NCBI GenBank assembly: GCA_030803735.1
Contig: JAURUC010000001.1
Coordinates: 3,923,501-3,987,500, forward strand
From: Actinopolyspora lacussalsi
GTDB lineage: Bacteria; Actinomycetota; Actinomycetes; Mycobacteriales; Pseudonocardiaceae
Reading direction: 5' to 3'
Length of the DNA stretch: 64,000 nucleotides
Shown: one piece after another, positions 1-8,482 of the stretch
Position numbering within the stretch: the first letter of the stretch is position 1
Layout of the letters: each line of letters begins with the position of its first letter
Made by a program: the position numbers and the translations under genes
Notes under the pieces: model-generated
Databases searched by the model: none
Told to the model about the DNA's origin: nothing
Seen by the model: the letters and a program-made list of their open reading frames with translations, nothing else

Positions 1-43
1 CTGGTTTTCCCCGGTCGTTTCGCGTGGCGGTGCTGGTGGCGTC

Positions 44-269
44 AATTTCTCGCGAAATCTTCGCGCCGGTGCTGCGGTGCGCTCCTGCGGGTGTCGATTT
101 CTCGCGAAATCGCCGTGCCCGTTCGACGCAGACCGAGCCCCGAGCACCCTCGCCACCGGCACCGCCGCGGGTTCTCTCGTGCGGCTCTCGCGAGGACGCC
201 GGAGACGTTGTGTAGGTCGCTACCCGATGTCGCCGGACCCGCAGCGAGAGCCGTGCGAGAGGTTCCGCC
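44..269 (+). repeat. Composite palindrome-plus-hairpin repeat, copy A
   Basis: First of four copies of an intergenic element. Two palindromes, at 44-59 (slightly degenerate) and 96-111 (GATTTCTCGCGAAATC), are followed by a hairpin from about 169 to 269. Its left arm carries GTGCGGCTCTCGCGAGGA and its right arm carries GCAGCGAGAGCCGTGCGAG. The hairpin tip region carries ACGTTGTGTAGG and CTACCCGATGTCG, shared with the other copies. No gene is supported in 1-358, and the element fills most of that gap upstream of the holin-like gene. Function is unknown. Confidence 0.85.
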
Positions 270-358
270 AGCCGAGTGCCCTCGTAAACCGAGGTGACCC
301 ACTCAAGCAAGGGCGCGTCACTGCGTGGGTGTTGTTCGCTCGTGGCACGATAACGAGC

Positions 359-865
359 GTGAACAGCTCCCAGAACAAACAACACGACGGGGCCGGCACC
401 ACCGCCGAGTCGGCCGTGACCTCGATTCCGTTGTCCGAAGAGGGCACCGGTTCCGGAGGCGAGCAGTCCATCGGCTCCCTGGGGCGGGACGTCGCCACGC
501 ATCTGTCCTCGTTGGTGCGTGGTGAGCTGGAGCTGGCCAAGGCCGAGATCTCGAATGAGGCTCGCAAGGCCCTCAAGGGCAGTGTCTACTTCGTCCTGGC
601 ACTGACGGTGCTGGCCTTCAGCAGCTTTTTCCTGTTCTTCACCCTCGCCGAGGGGCTCCACGCGCTCGGACTGTGGCGCTGGGCCTCCTTCGGCATCGTG
701 TTCCTGGTCATGCTGCTGGTGACCATCGTACTGGCCCTGTTCGGCTACCGGCGCGTGCGCAAGATATCGGCCCCCAGGCGAACGATGGACTCGTTGCGCG
801 AGACCGCGCAGCTGCGCCACCGGCACTCGCAGGACTCCGCCGAGCGGCCTCAGCCTTCCGAATGA
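359..865 (+). CDS. Phage-holin-superfamily-III-like membrane protein
   Basis: A 168-residue protein starting at GTG 359; the reading frame stays open upstream, but that part is repeat DNA and looks non-coding. Residues 1-40 are polar and probably disordered. Residues 41-72 are a charged helix (HLSSLVRGELELAKAEISNE) typical of the actinobacterial Phage_holin_3_6 family. Two transmembrane helices follow at about 75-96 and 108-129, then a basic cytoplasmic tail. Members sit near marP in related genomes (Rv3669 in M. tuberculosis, from memory). The family is named for holin-like topology, but chromosomal members have no proven lysis role. The ribosome-binding site is weak, so the start is the least certain part. 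Confidence 0.8.
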   Translation: MNSSQNKQHDGAGTTAESAVTSIPLSEEGTGSGGEQSIGSLGRDVATHLSSLVRGELELAKAEISNEARKALKGSVYFVLALTVLAFSSFFLFFTLAEGLHALGLWRWASFGIVFLVMLLVTIVLALFGYRRVRKISAPRRTMDSLRETAQLRHRHSQDSAERPQPSE

Positions 866-949
866 GGCCCGCCGCGCGTGGCCCGTGTCCGTCCGGAGAC
901 GGGCGCACCCGCGGGGCGACCGCCCCCTCGGCCCGGCGCGTCCTCCGGA

Positions 950-2137
950 TCACTCGGTGCAAACACCGGTCGCCACCTCCGACGACAGGGTGGGTGCCGC
1001 TGCCACCTCGTCGGCCACCTCGGACGCGGTCAGCGCGAACCCGGTATTCGGATCGTCGACGGCGGCACCGAACACCAGGCCGACCACTTCACCGTCCGGG
1101 TTGATGAGTGGACCTCCGGAGTTGCCGCTCTGCACCTGGGCGCGCACGGTGTACACATCGCGCGTCACCGTGTCCTCGCCGTAGATGTTCGGCCCGCGCA
1201 GGTCGATCCGCTCCCGGACCCTGCCCGCCGAGGCGGTGTAGGGGCCGTCCAGCGGGTAACCGAGCACGATCACGTTCGTGCCGGAGTTCGCGGGCTGTGA
1301 GACGAACTCCAACGGCTCCGCGTCCAGCGCGGGAACGGACAGCACGGCCACGTCCTCCTCCTCGTCGAAGAGCACCACGTTGGCCGCGAAGCGCCCCCGG
1401 CCGATCTCCACGAACACGCTGTCGGTGCCCGCGACCACGTGGGCGTTGGTGACCACTCTGTTCGGGGCCACGACGAAGCCGGTTCCCTCCAGTGCGCGTC
1501 CGCACTCCGGAGCCCTGCCGCGTATCTTGACGATGCTGGGGCGGAGATCCCGCACCACCTCGCTGCGTGCCAGCGCCGGGTTCGGCGCCTCGATGCGGGC
1601 CACCGGTGTGCGGGAGAACGGTTGTACCGCGTCCGGGAACCCGCTGACCCCCAGCACCTTCCGCAGTTCGGACGGCAGTTCGCGCGCGGCGTCGGGCATC
1701 ATCGAATCCACGGTGCGCAGCACGCTCGACCTGCTGACGCTGCCCGCGAGCCCCGGCAGCGCCGAGGCGGAGGTCAGTGGCAGCGCCACCAGCCAGGCCA
1801 CCACGAACACCGCCACGCCCTGCAGCAGGGCACCCAGCGTGTTGTCGACGCCGATCAGTCTCCGGTGCCCGGTGATCCGTTCCCGAAGTTGGTGGCCCGC
1901 CCACATGCCCGCCGTCTCGCCCAGCGCCACGAGCAGCACGACGAGGCCGATCCCGAATCCGATTCGGGCAGCCGCGCTGTCGAGCTGTTCGAGCAGCAGC
2001 GGTGCCGAGCGCACTCCGACGATCGCACCGGCGAGTACTCCGATGAACGACAGTGCCGCGGTGACCATGCCGTGGCGCGCGCCGGACGCGGCGGCCAGTA
2101 CCGCCAGCGCCACCACGAGCAAGTCGACCCAGTTCAC
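950..2137 (-). CDS. marP: Periplasmic acid-resistance serine protease MarP
   Basis: A 395-residue membrane-anchored trypsin-fold protease. Four hydrophobic segments lie within residues 1-125 (CvpA-like domain), then a linker, then the protease domain from about 190. The catalytic triad is visible as H233 (TNAHVVAG), D262 (EEDVAVLSV) and S340 (QSGNSGGPL). C212 and C393 match the redox-sensitive disulfide of M. tuberculosis MarP (Rv3671c), where the enzyme is needed for pH homeostasis and peptidoglycan hydrolase processing. It is the last gene of a minus-strand set with nth, tlpA and a NUDIX gene, 222 nt after the NUDIX stop. Length and order match the mycobacterial locus, so assignment is strong. 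Confidence 0.93.
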   Translation of the reverse strand: MNWVDLLVVALAVLAAASGARHGMVTAALSFIGVLAGAIVGVRSAPLLLEQLDSAAARIGFGIGLVVLLVALGETAGMWAGHQLRERITGHRRLIGVDNTLGALLQGVAVFVVAWLVALPLTSASALPGLAGSVSRSSVLRTVDSMMPDAARELPSELRKVLGVSGFPDAVQPFSRTPVARIEAPNPALARSEVVRDLRPSIVKIRGRAPECGRALEGTGFVVAPNRVVTNAHVVAGTDSVFVEIGRGRFAANVVLFDEEEDVAVLSVPALDAEPLEFVSQPANSGTNVIVLGYPLDGPYTASAGRVRERIDLRGPNIYGEDTVTRDVYTVRAQVQSGNSGGPLINPDGEVVGLVFGAAVDDPNTGFALTASEVADEVAAAPTLSSEVATGVCTE

Positions 2138-2359
2138 CGGTCACCTCGGCTTTCGTTCCTCGGAAGTTGTCCGCGAGTTCGTCTTCCGTTCGGGTGCCCG
2201 GCCCGGTGGGCCGGAGCCCGGCGGTCGCTTCGGACGCGTGGCAGGACGGGCAGGCACGGGACGGCTGTCCGAAGTGCCCTCCACCGTCGGTGACGCGCCG
2301 AATCGGCCGCCGGTTCGGCGTGCGGGAGAACCAAGGTTCCCAGACCGGCACCGGGATCA

Positions 2360-3067
2360 TTATCCGAACCCGGGATCGTCGATGTCGACAGCGGCCTGCC
2401 AGGCTTCGCTCAGTTCCCGCACGTCTCCACGGTTCCACCCTCGTGACCAACCCGCGAGGTCGAGCACGCCGTCCAGCAGCCCGCCGGTGAATCCCCACAC
2501 CAGCATGCTCGGTACGAGGAAGGCCGGGGTGGTCCTGCCGCCGATGCGGACGTTGAGCCGATTGCTCGGTCGCGTCAGCATCGAGATCGGCACGCGTGCC
2601 ACGGCCGCCGTTTCCGCCGGGTCCACCGCTTCGACCGGACCGGGGTCGTGCCAGTGGGCCAGTACCGGGGTCACCCGGAAGTCACTGTGCGCGAGGTAGA
2701 GCTCGGGCAGCGTCGCGGCCGGGGTGATTCCCGAGGGCAGCACGCCGACCTCCTCGATCGCCTCCCGCAGTGCGGTGTCCACCGGTCCCTCGTCCCCGTC
2801 GTCGGTGGCACCACCGGGAAAGGCCACCTGTCCGGGATGCGAGTTCAGGTTGTCCGCGCGGCGCAGCAGCAGCACGTCGGGGTCGCCGTCCCGACCGGGG
2901 TCCTCGCCGAACAGGATCAGCACCGCGGCGGGGCGGACGTCCTCGCGATCGGGCGGACGCAGCCATCCCAGGGAGTTCGCGTCCACATCGGCGGTGCGTT
3001 CCACCAGTGGCCGCAGCCAGGCCGGTAACTCGTTCGGCTCGATCAGCGGTCCGTGTTCCTCGTTCAC
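2360..3067 (-). CDS. CoA-pyrophosphatase-like NUDIX hydrolase
   Basis: A 235-residue NUDIX hydrolase. The Nudix box reads GGATDDGDEGPVDTALREAI followed by EEVGV, with the G-x5-E-x7-RE-x2-EE-x-G pattern complete. The preceding VLLLRRADNLNSHPGQVAFP matches the CoA pyrophosphatase (NudL/PCD1) signature, so the likely reaction is cleavage of CoA or oxidised CoA into phosphopantetheine and 3',5'-ADP. The GTG start at 3067 overlaps the tlpA stop by four bases (GTGA), indicating translational coupling. Substrate is inferred from family only. Confidence 0.88.
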   Translation of the reverse strand: MNEEHGPLIEPNELPAWLRPLVERTADVDANSLGWLRPPDREDVRPAAVLILFGEDPGRDGDPDVLLLRRADNLNSHPGQVAFPGGATDDGDEGPVDTALREAIEEVGVLPSGITPAATLPELYLAHSDFRVTPVLAHWHDPGPVEAVDPAETAAVARVPISMLTRPSNRLNVRIGGRTTPAFLVPSMLVWGFTGGLLDGVLDLAGWSRGWNRGDVRELSEAWQAAVDIDDPGFG

Positions 3068-3717
3068 CGCGCCTCCAGTTTCCGCTGTACCGCCGAGGCG
3101 ACCTCGTCCGCGGACTCGAACACTTCGACGGGCATTCGCTCGACCTCTCCCGAAGGAGTGACGAGGTAGCTGGCGGGAAGCGGTTTCGGCACCCGCAGTC
3201 CACGGGAGAGCTCTCCCCGCGTGTCGTGGATCATCGGCAGCCGCACGTCGAGTTCGCGCAGCAGCCGCAGCCCGCTCTCGGGGGTGCTGCGTACCTGCAC
3301 ACCGATCACACGCACTTCGTCCTGCCGCTCGGCGTAGTCCCGCAGCGCGGGCAGTTCCTCGCGGCACGGCGCGCACCAGCTCGCCCAGACGTTGATCAGG
3401 GTGGTTCCCGAGGCCGTCAGCTCGCCCAGGTCGGCCCGGGAACCGTCGCCCAGGCAGCTGCCCGTGGCTCCCCGCAGCCGCGAGGGCGGCGAGCCGCCCT
3501 CGGCCGGTTCGCAACCGGGGAGCCCGGCGTCCGCGCGCAGGGCCGCGAGGTCACCGGTGGTTCGGTTCGTGCCGGTGGGGGCGGGGCTCTCCGGTCGCGT
3601 CGGGGTTCGATCCCGTGGCCACAGCGCGACCACGGCCAGCGCCGCCACCGCCAGCACGATCAGGGTCCACCTGAGCTCGCTGCCGAACCGGAACCGTTTC
3701 GAGCGCTCCGGAGTCAT
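3064..3717 (-). CDS. Membrane-anchored TlpA/ResA-like thioredoxin
   Basis: A 217-residue protein with one N-terminal transmembrane helix (about 16-33) and an exported thioredoxin fold. The active site is WCAPC with cysteines at 115 and 118. Two further cysteines at 69 and 88 lie in the linker before the fold. Such proteins reduce or isomerise disulfides, or serve cytochrome c maturation, outside the membrane. The ATG start overlaps the nth stop by four bases (ATGA), and the gene overlaps the NUDIX gene downstream, so nth-tlpA-nudix is a compact operon as in mycobacteria (Rv3674c-Rv3672c). A partner has not been identified from the sequence. Confidence 0.88.
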   Translation of the reverse strand: MTPERSKRFRFGSELRWTLIVLAVAALAVVALWPRDRTPTRPESPAPTGTNRTTGDLAALRADAGLPGCEPAEGGSPPSRLRGATGSCLGDGSRADLGELTASGTTLINVWASWCAPCREELPALRDYAERQDEVRVIGVQVRSTPESGLRLLRELDVRLPMIHDTRGELSRGLRVPKPLPASYLVTPSGEVERMPVEVFESADEVASAVQRKLEAR

Positions 3718-4565
3718 CCCGCCGACTCCCGTGCGGCGGGTTCACCGGCACGCTCATCCGTGGCGGGGTCGGTCGTGGAACCGGTGGTCACCCCCGCGAG
3801 CTCCAGCAGCCGGTCGGCTTCCGAGCCGCTCACGAGTTCGGCGGCCGTCCCCGGATCGGTGGGGCCCGTGCCGTACGAGGGGCAGTCCTTGGCCAGCAGG
3901 CAGGCGCCGCAGGCAGGCTTGCGCGAGTGGCACACCCGTCGACCGTGGAAGATCACCCGGTGCGAGAGCATCGTCCACTCCGAGCGAGGGATGAGCTCGC
4001 CGACCGCGCTCTCCACCTTGACCGGGTCCTCCTCGGTGGTCCAACCCCAGCGGCGAACGAGCCTGCCGAAGTGCGTGTCCACCGTCAGTCCCGGGACGTC
4101 GAAGGCGTTGCCCAGGATCACGTTCGCGGTCTTGCGGCCGATCCCCGGCAGCTTGACCAGCTCGGGCAACGTGGCGGGCACCTCGCCGTCGTGCCGCTCC
4201 ACCAGTGCGGCTCCCAGGCCCAGCAGCGAGTTGGCCTTGTTGCGGTAGAAGCCGGTGGGTCGGATCAGCTCCTCCAGCTCGGTGCGGTCGGCCCCGGCGT
4301 AGTCGGCCGCGGTCGGGTAGCGGGCGAACAGCCCGGGCGTGACCTCGTTGACGCGTTTGTCGGTGCACTGCGCCGAGAGGATGGTGGCCACCGTCAGCTG
4401 TAGCGGCGTCTCGAAGTTCAGCTCGCAGTGCGCGTCCGGATAGGCGTCGGCGAGCGCACGCATGATCCTGCGTGCCCGTCGCACCAGGCCGAGCCGGGTC
4501 TCGCCGGTGCGCCTCCGCTTCGGTTCGGTGTCGTGCTCTGGGCGGTCTGGAACTGGTTCGGACAC
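3714..4565 (-). CDS. nth: Endonuclease III
   Basis: A 283-residue base-excision-repair glycosylase/AP lyase for oxidised pyrimidines. The helix-hairpin-helix [13 protein letters not shown] holds the catalytic lysine K145, and D163 lies in VDTHFGRL. The [4Fe-4S] cluster ligands are C212, C219, C222 and C228 (C-x6-C-x2-C-x5-C). About 50 extra C-terminal residues after the cluster, rich in Thr, Ala and Glu, exceed the roughly 210-residue E. coli enzyme but are common in actinomycetes. The start is GTG at 4565. It is the promoter-proximal gene of the nth-tlpA-nudix-marP set. Confidence 0.95.
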   Translation of the reverse strand: MSEPVPDRPEHDTEPKRRRTGETRLGLVRRARRIMRALADAYPDAHCELNFETPLQLTVATILSAQCTDKRVNEVTPGLFARYPTAADYAGADRTELEELIRPTGFYRNKANSLLGLGAALVERHDGEVPATLPELVKLPGIGRKTANVILGNAFDVPGLTVDTHFGRLVRRWGWTTEEDPVKVESAVGELIPRSEWTMLSHRVIFHGRRVCHSRKPACGACLLAKDCPSYGTGPTDPGTAAELVSGSEADRLLELAGVTTGSTTDPATDERAGEPAARESAG

Positions 4566-4724
4566 CCCCCTAGCTTACGGATCGTGAGTCCCGTCGGATC
4601 CCCAACCGGTCGGCGGAGGGGAGCGTCCGGTGATTCCGGGGCCCGATAGATTCGGGTGTGTCCGGCAGCCGCTCCCACGACGTGGGCCGCTGTCAAGCAC
4701 CCCGGTTGCGGAACGCACCGACGG

Positions 4725-5000
4725 ATGAGCGAAGATTGGGTCACAATGACTGCCTGGTTCGTGATCGTCGTACCGCTTGTGATCATGTTTTTCACGCTCT
4801 TCATGGAGCGTGTCGAAGCCCGGCTTCGGCATGTCGCGGTGCAGGAGAACGAGGTGGAGGAGCTGCTGGAGAACGCCCGGCCCGACGAGGTTCGGGCGCT
4901 GTTCCGGCAGGGAATTGGACGTGCGCTGGAGCTGTTCCAGCTTCGCAGGGTGGGACGCGCCGGCAGACTACGAACCCGCCGTTCGCGTGACCGGTCGTAG
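4725..5000 (+). CDS. Small membrane protein upstream of crp
   Basis: A protein of 91 residues from ATG 4725, or 84 from ATG 4746; neither start has a convincing ribosome-binding site. A single transmembrane helix (TAWFVIVVPLVIMFFTLFME) is followed by an amphipathic acidic helix (ENEVEELLENARPDEVRALF) and a very basic C-terminus (GRLRTRRSRDR). It is transcribed toward crp and divergently from nth. A small membrane gene sits at the same place in mycobacteria (Rv3675), which supports that it is real. No function is assigned. Confidence 0.6.
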   Translation: MSEDWVTMTAWFVIVVPLVIMFFTLFMERVEARLRHVAVQENEVEELLENARPDEVRALFRQGIGRALELFQLRRVGRAGRLRTRRSRDRS

Positions 5001-5011
5001 ACTGGTCGGTG

Positions 5012-5025
5012 GTGATAGGCGGCAC
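5012..5025 (+). promoter_or_regulatory. Possible Crp site upstream of crp
   Basis: GTG-N8-CAC at 5012-5025 resembles the core of mycobacterial and corynebacterial Crp/GlxR sites, about 70 nt before the crp start. Autoregulation of crp is common in these groups. A single degenerate half-matched site has a high chance expectation, so this is tentative. Confidence 0.25.
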
Positions 5026-5096
5026 ACGCCGGTACCGCTTCGAGTGACGGTGCCGGTGTCGAGAGCAGCCGCCGCGTCTCAACATGGAGGGACGAG

Positions 5097-5771
5097 GTGG
5101 ACGAGACCCTGTCGCGGGCCGGCATCTTCCAGGGTGTGGAGCCGGCCGCCGCGGAGGCACTTACGCAATCGCTGGAACCGGTGGAGTTCTCGCGGGGACA
5201 CGTGATTTTCGCCGAGGGGGAGCCGGGGGATCGCCTCTACATCCTCCAGTCCGGCAAGGTCAAGCTGGGCAGGAAATCCCCGGACGGTCGGGAGAACCTG
5301 CTCGCGATCATGGGCCCCTCGGACATGTTCGGGGAGCTGTCCATCTTCGATCCGGGACCGCGGACATCGACCGCCACGACGGTGACCGACGTGCGGGCGT
5401 TGACCATGGACCGCAGTGCGCTGCGGCAGTGGATCGGAACTCGGCCGGAGATCGCCGAACAGCTGCTCCGGGTCGTGGCCCGCAGGCTGCGCCGGACGAA
5501 CGGCATGCTCGCGGACCTGATCTTCACTGACGTACCCGGTCGGGTCGCCAAGGCGTTGTTGCAGCTCGCGCAACGTTTCGGCAGCCAGGAATCCGGTCTG
5601 CTGCGGGTCACGCACGATCTGACCCAGGAAGAGATCGCGCAGTACGTCGGAGCTTCCCGGGAAACCGTCAACAAGGCGTTGGCCGACTTCGCGCATCGCG
5701 GATGGCTGCGGCTCGAGGGCAAGAGCGTGCTGATCCTCGATCCCGAGCGGCTGGCGCGCCGTGCCCGCTGA
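5097..5771 (+). CDS. crp: Crp/Fnr-family cAMP-responsive regulator
   Basis: A 224-residue global regulator. The N-terminal cyclic-nucleotide-binding domain (about 10-120) includes [20 protein letters not shown] and the phosphate-binding cassette [17 protein letters not shown]. The C-terminal winged helix (about 145-220) has the recognition segment [20 protein letters not shown]. Length and residues closely match mycobacterial Crp (Rv3676) and corynebacterial GlxR. The start is GTG 5097, preceded by GGAGGGAC. It is monocistronic, as no gene follows for about 750 nt. Confidence 0.93.
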   Translation: MDETLSRAGIFQGVEPAAAEALTQSLEPVEFSRGHVIFAEGEPGDRLYILQSGKVKLGRKSPDGRENLLAIMGPSDMFGELSIFDPGPRTSTATTVTDVRALTMDRSALRQWIGTRPEIAEQLLRVVARRLRRTNGMLADLIFTDVPGRVAKALLQLAQRFGSQESGLLRVTHDLTQEEIAQYVGASRETVNKALADFAHRGWLRLEGKSVLILDPERLARRAR

Positions 5772-5932
5772 TTCCGTTCGCGGAAAGCGGGACCTCGCGT
5801 AGTCGACGCCGGTTTCGGCGTCCGCGGCACACCGACCGCCCACTGCTTCGCGCCTGACAGGCGCGGTTGGAGCGGCCGGTGCGTATCAGCATGTCCGCAC
5901 ACCTTCGGTGCTAGCGGTACTTCACGTGGGAC

Positions 5933-5956
5933 GGCCGGCCCCGAGCGGGGCCGGCC
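5933..5956 (+). terminator. GC-rich hairpin downstream of crp
   Basis: Perfect 10-bp stem GGCCGGCCCC / GGGGCCGGCC with a GAGC loop, 160 nt after the crp stop. There is no T-tract, which is common for actinomycete terminators. A smaller hairpin GCGCCT-GAC-AGGCGC precedes it near 5850. Confidence 0.5.
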
Positions 5957-6051
5957 CCGCGTGTCCGGAGCGTCCCGCGTGTCCGGAGTGCTCTCACCGC
6001 TCCCACTGTTCGGGAAGCCTGATCCGGCACGGCCCCACGGGCCGGTGCGCA

Positions 6052-6103
6052 CAAAAAGAAGGAACCGGGCGCCACCCCCGACGCGGCGCTCCGGCTCCCT
6101 CTT
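6052..6103 (-). terminator. Intrinsic terminator facing the minus strand
   Basis: Read on the minus strand, a long interrupted stem (AGAAGG / CCTTCT outer arm, then CCGG / CCGG and GGCGC / GCGCC-type inner arms) ends directly in TTTTTGTG, the classic stem plus T-tract layout. No minus-strand protein gene feeds into it, because the MFS gene upstream runs on the plus strand. Confidence 0.55.
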
Positions 6104-6486
6104 CTCGCGTGGTCCGTCCCCCGACCAACCACGCTTTTTCCCCGATCCCTCGATGGTCGGCCCCGAACCAACGCACCGAAGGCTTGTTCTTCGGTTTTCC
6201 CGCCGCCGAGTCGACCGCGGTGCGGCTTTGGCGAGCGGTTCCCGATGGCTACGCCGAGTGTTCTCACGATCACCCGTGCGTTGCACACTCTCAGCTTGCG
6301 CCATTCGAGCCGCCTTGCCAAGCCCTTTCACTCATGAAGACGTATCGGAAGCGCCCGGGGTTGCGTGTCGGTCCCGAATTTTTCGGTTCTTTTTCGGCGG
6401 GGTCGCTTGATCGGGCTGACCTGCGAATTCGTTTCGCGTCACGTGCGGGTGGCCGGTCGGACGGTGAGCGGGATAACGCGAAAACC

Positions 6487-6506
6487 AGTGGTACTGGCGT
6501 ACCACT
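6487..6506. promoter_or_regulatory. Palindromic operator before the MFS gene
   Basis: Perfect dyad AGTGGTAC-TGGC-GTACCACT with 8-bp arms, ending 18 nt before the chosen GTG start at 6525. The position suits a repressor site overlapping the promoter or leader. No cognate regulator lies next to it. Confidence 0.5.
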
Positions 6507-6524
6507 TTCGTGATACTGGCACGC

Positions 6525-7769
6525 GTGTCCCATTCCGTCTCACTGGCCGACTACCGCGCGGCGCTGCGTACCCGAGGTGCCGCCGCTCCCGTACTGACCT
6601 CGTTGCTCGCCAGGCTGCCCGTGGCGATGATCGGGCTGGCCCTGTTGCTCTACGTGCAACGAGTGACCGGTTCCTTCGGCGTGGCCGGACTGGTCTCGGC
6701 GGGCAACCTCGTGGGCGTGGCCGTCGGGTCGGTGGTGCAGGGGCGGATCATGGATCGGCTGGGGCCCACCCGACCGCTGCTCGTGGTATCGGCGGTGTTC
6801 ACCGGTTTCGTCGCCGCAGAGATCGCGGCCGTCGAGCTGGGCGAGGCAGCGGTACCGATGATCGTGCTCGCCGTGGCCGTCGGGCTGACCGAGCCGATGA
6901 CGGGTCCCGCATCGCGGGCACTCTGGACCCGGCTGCTCCCGCCGGGCCGCACCAGGGACGCCGCCTACTCCTACGAGGCCATCAGCATGGAGGTGTTCTT
7001 CATCCTGGGGCCGGGCATAGCCGGCCTGCTGGTCAACACGCCCTGGGCCGGTACCGGACTCCTCGTCGGGGCGTGCTGCATGGTCACGGGAAGCACAGGG
7101 TTCGCGCTCACCCCGGCGGCCAGGCGGCACCGGCCGGTGGACCGTGCCGACGCCGTCGGCTCCCTGCTGGGGGCGCTCGCCGCCCCCGGGATGCGCACCG
7201 TCGCGCTGGCGGCGTTCGGGTTCGGCGCGCTGCTGGGCATGGTGGAGGTCGCGGTTCCGGCCGCCGCCGAACGCGCGGGCCACGCCGCGCTCGGCGGCCT
7301 GCTGCTCAGCGTGCTGTCCGTGAGCTCGGTCGTGGTCGGCGTGCTCTACGGGATGCGTCCCTGGCCGCGACCCATGTACCTGCGGCTGCCCGCACTGCTC
7401 TCGGCGTTCGCGGCGCTCATAGCGCTGCTGGCGTTGCCGGAGACCCTCCTCGGGCTGACGGTGGCACTGCTGGTGGCGGGCACGCTGATAACTCCGCAGT
7501 CGACCGCTCACTCCGTCGCGTTGGAGGGTGCCGCGCCGCCCGGGACGGCCACCGAGGCGTTCAGCTGGGTCATCACGGCGGTGACGCTGGGCTCGGCCTT
7601 CGGGCAGTCCGTGAGCGGACAGCTCGTGGAGGTGGCCGCGCCGTCTACCTCCTTCCTGGTGGCCAGTGGTATCGGGCTGGTGCTCGGCGCGCTGCTCTGG
7701 TTCCGCCGCCGCACCCTGCTCACCGAGGACGCTCCGCGCCCGGTGTCGAGCTTCGCCGAAACCCGCTGA
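6525..7769 (+). CDS. MFS transporter
   Basis: A 414-residue, roughly 12-helix major-facilitator protein. It has the usual layout of two six-helix halves with a central cytoplasmic loop near residues 195-215 (TPAARRHRPVDRAD). The loop 2-3 motif A is present in relaxed form (GRIMDRLGPTRPLLV). Glycine- and alanine-rich helices such as ALAVAVGLTEPMTGPASRAL are typical of drug/metabolite exporters of the YfmO/Bcr type, but the substrate cannot be told. GTG 6525 is chosen because translation from it gives a normal N-terminus; GTG 6510 is an in-frame alternative nearer the palindrome. It is alone in its transcript and ends in a large hairpin. Confidence 0.82.
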   Translation: MSHSVSLADYRAALRTRGAAAPVLTSLLARLPVAMIGLALLLYVQRVTGSFGVAGLVSAGNLVGVAVGSVVQGRIMDRLGPTRPLLVVSAVFTGFVAAEIAAVELGEAAVPMIVLAVAVGLTEPMTGPASRALWTRLLPPGRTRDAAYSYEAISMEVFFILGPGIAGLLVNTPWAGTGLLVGACCMVTGSTGFALTPAARRHRPVDRADAVGSLLGALAAPGMRTVALAAFGFGALLGMVEVAVPAAAERAGHAALGGLLLSVLSVSSVVVGVLYGMRPWPRPMYLRLPALLSAFAALIALLALPETLLGLTVALLVAGTLITPQSTAHSVALEGAAPPGTATEAFSWVITAVTLGSAFGQSVSGQLVEVAAPSTSFLVASGIGLVLGALLWFRRRTLLTEDAPRPVSSFAETR

Positions 7770-7828
7770 CCGGCTCCGGCCAGGTTCCTCCGCTCGGGAG
7801 GGCTGGACCGGAGCGAACCGGTCAGCGG
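7763..7828. terminator. Bidirectional terminator between MFS and hsp20
   Basis: Outer perfect 11-bp arms CCGCTGACCGG / CCGGTCAGCGG, extended by inner complementary CTCCGG and CCAG segments, form a stem of over 20 pairs between convergent genes. The left arm includes the MFS stop codon. Confidence 0.75.
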
Positions 7829-7850
7829 AGGTGCTGCGTGGTCGCGTAGT

Positions 7851-8327
7851 TCACTGGATCTCGACGCGGTGCGGCTTCGTCTGCTCGCTCTTCTTCACCC
7901 GCACGGTCAGGACCCCGTTGTCGAGCTTGGCCTCCACGTTCTGGCTGTCCACTCCCGAGGGCAACGAACTCCGGTACGAGAAGCTGCCGGTGCGCCTGGT
8001 CTGGCGGTGCATCACACCGGACCGCTCCCGTTCCTTCATCTCGCCGGTGATCCAGAGTTCGTGGTCGCGAACCTCGACGCTGACGTCGTCCCGGTTCACG
8101 CCGGGCAGCTCGACCTCGAACTCGTAGGCGTCCTCCGTCTCCGCGACGTCGACCAGCGGTTGCCACATGCCACCGGCCCTGGTGGTGCTCCAACCCGGAT
8201 CGAACATGCGCTCCATGCGATCCCAGATGTCCTCCAGCTCCCGGAAGGGCTCCTGCCAGAAGGTCGGCATCGCCCTGCTGCTCATCGGACTGCGTTCCCC
8301 ACGACGTACTGGTACCGGTTCAGCCAT
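7851..8327 (-). CDS. Hsp20/alpha-crystallin small heat-shock protein
   Basis: A 158-residue ATP-independent holdase chaperone. The alpha-crystallin domain spans about 50-150, including YEFEVELPGVNRDDVSVEV, LWITGEMKERERSGV and the family motif NGVLTVRVKKSE. An N-terminal aromatic segment (FWQEPFRELEDIWDRMERMF) mediates oligomerisation in the family. ATG 8327 is preceded by GAGGGAGCTGATC, a good ribosome-binding site. The C-terminal HRVEIQ is close to the I-x-I anchoring motif. Twin direct repeats 50-90 nt upstream are candidate heat-shock repressor sites. Confidence 0.92.
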   Translation of the reverse strand: MAEPVPVRRGERSPMSSRAMPTFWQEPFRELEDIWDRMERMFDPGWSTTRAGGMWQPLVDVAETEDAYEFEVELPGVNRDDVSVEVRDHELWITGEMKERERSGVMHRQTRRTGSFSYRSSLPSGVDSQNVEAKLDNGVLTVRVKKSEQTKPHRVEIQ

Positions 8328-8376
8328 GATCAGCTCCCTCCATGCGGTTCCGACTGTCGCACCACCGCGATACCCC

Positions 8377-8418
8377 GCACTCACGTGGGGATAAACAGCA
8401 CTCACTTGGGGATGAACA
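8377..8418 (-). promoter_or_regulatory. Tandem 21-bp direct repeats upstream of hsp20
   Basis: Two adjacent 21-bp units (8377-8397 and 8398-8418), 19 of 21 bases identical, share GCACTCAC and TGGGGAT. They lie 50-91 nt upstream of the hsp20 start. They do not match CIRCE or the canonical HAIR box, though GCACTC resembles one half of CIRCE. They are likely operator half-sites or a duplicated activator site. Confidence 0.55.
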
Positions 8419-8482
8419 GTGACCGATCGGTACTTCCCACCGAGTGGCCCCTCACCCGTGCCCACCGAGTGGCGGAAACCGT

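Larger units (their letters stand above)
5772..6486. other. Intergenic region crp to MFS gene, with hairpins
   Basis: I see no convincing gene in these 715 bases on either strand. The region holds a strong GC hairpin at 5933-5956, a tandem duplication of CCGCGTGTCCGGAG just after it, and an intrinsic-terminator-like structure facing the minus strand at 6052-6103. The part from about 6120 to 6480 has several T- and A-rich runs. A small RNA on the minus strand is possible. Confidence 0.5.
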
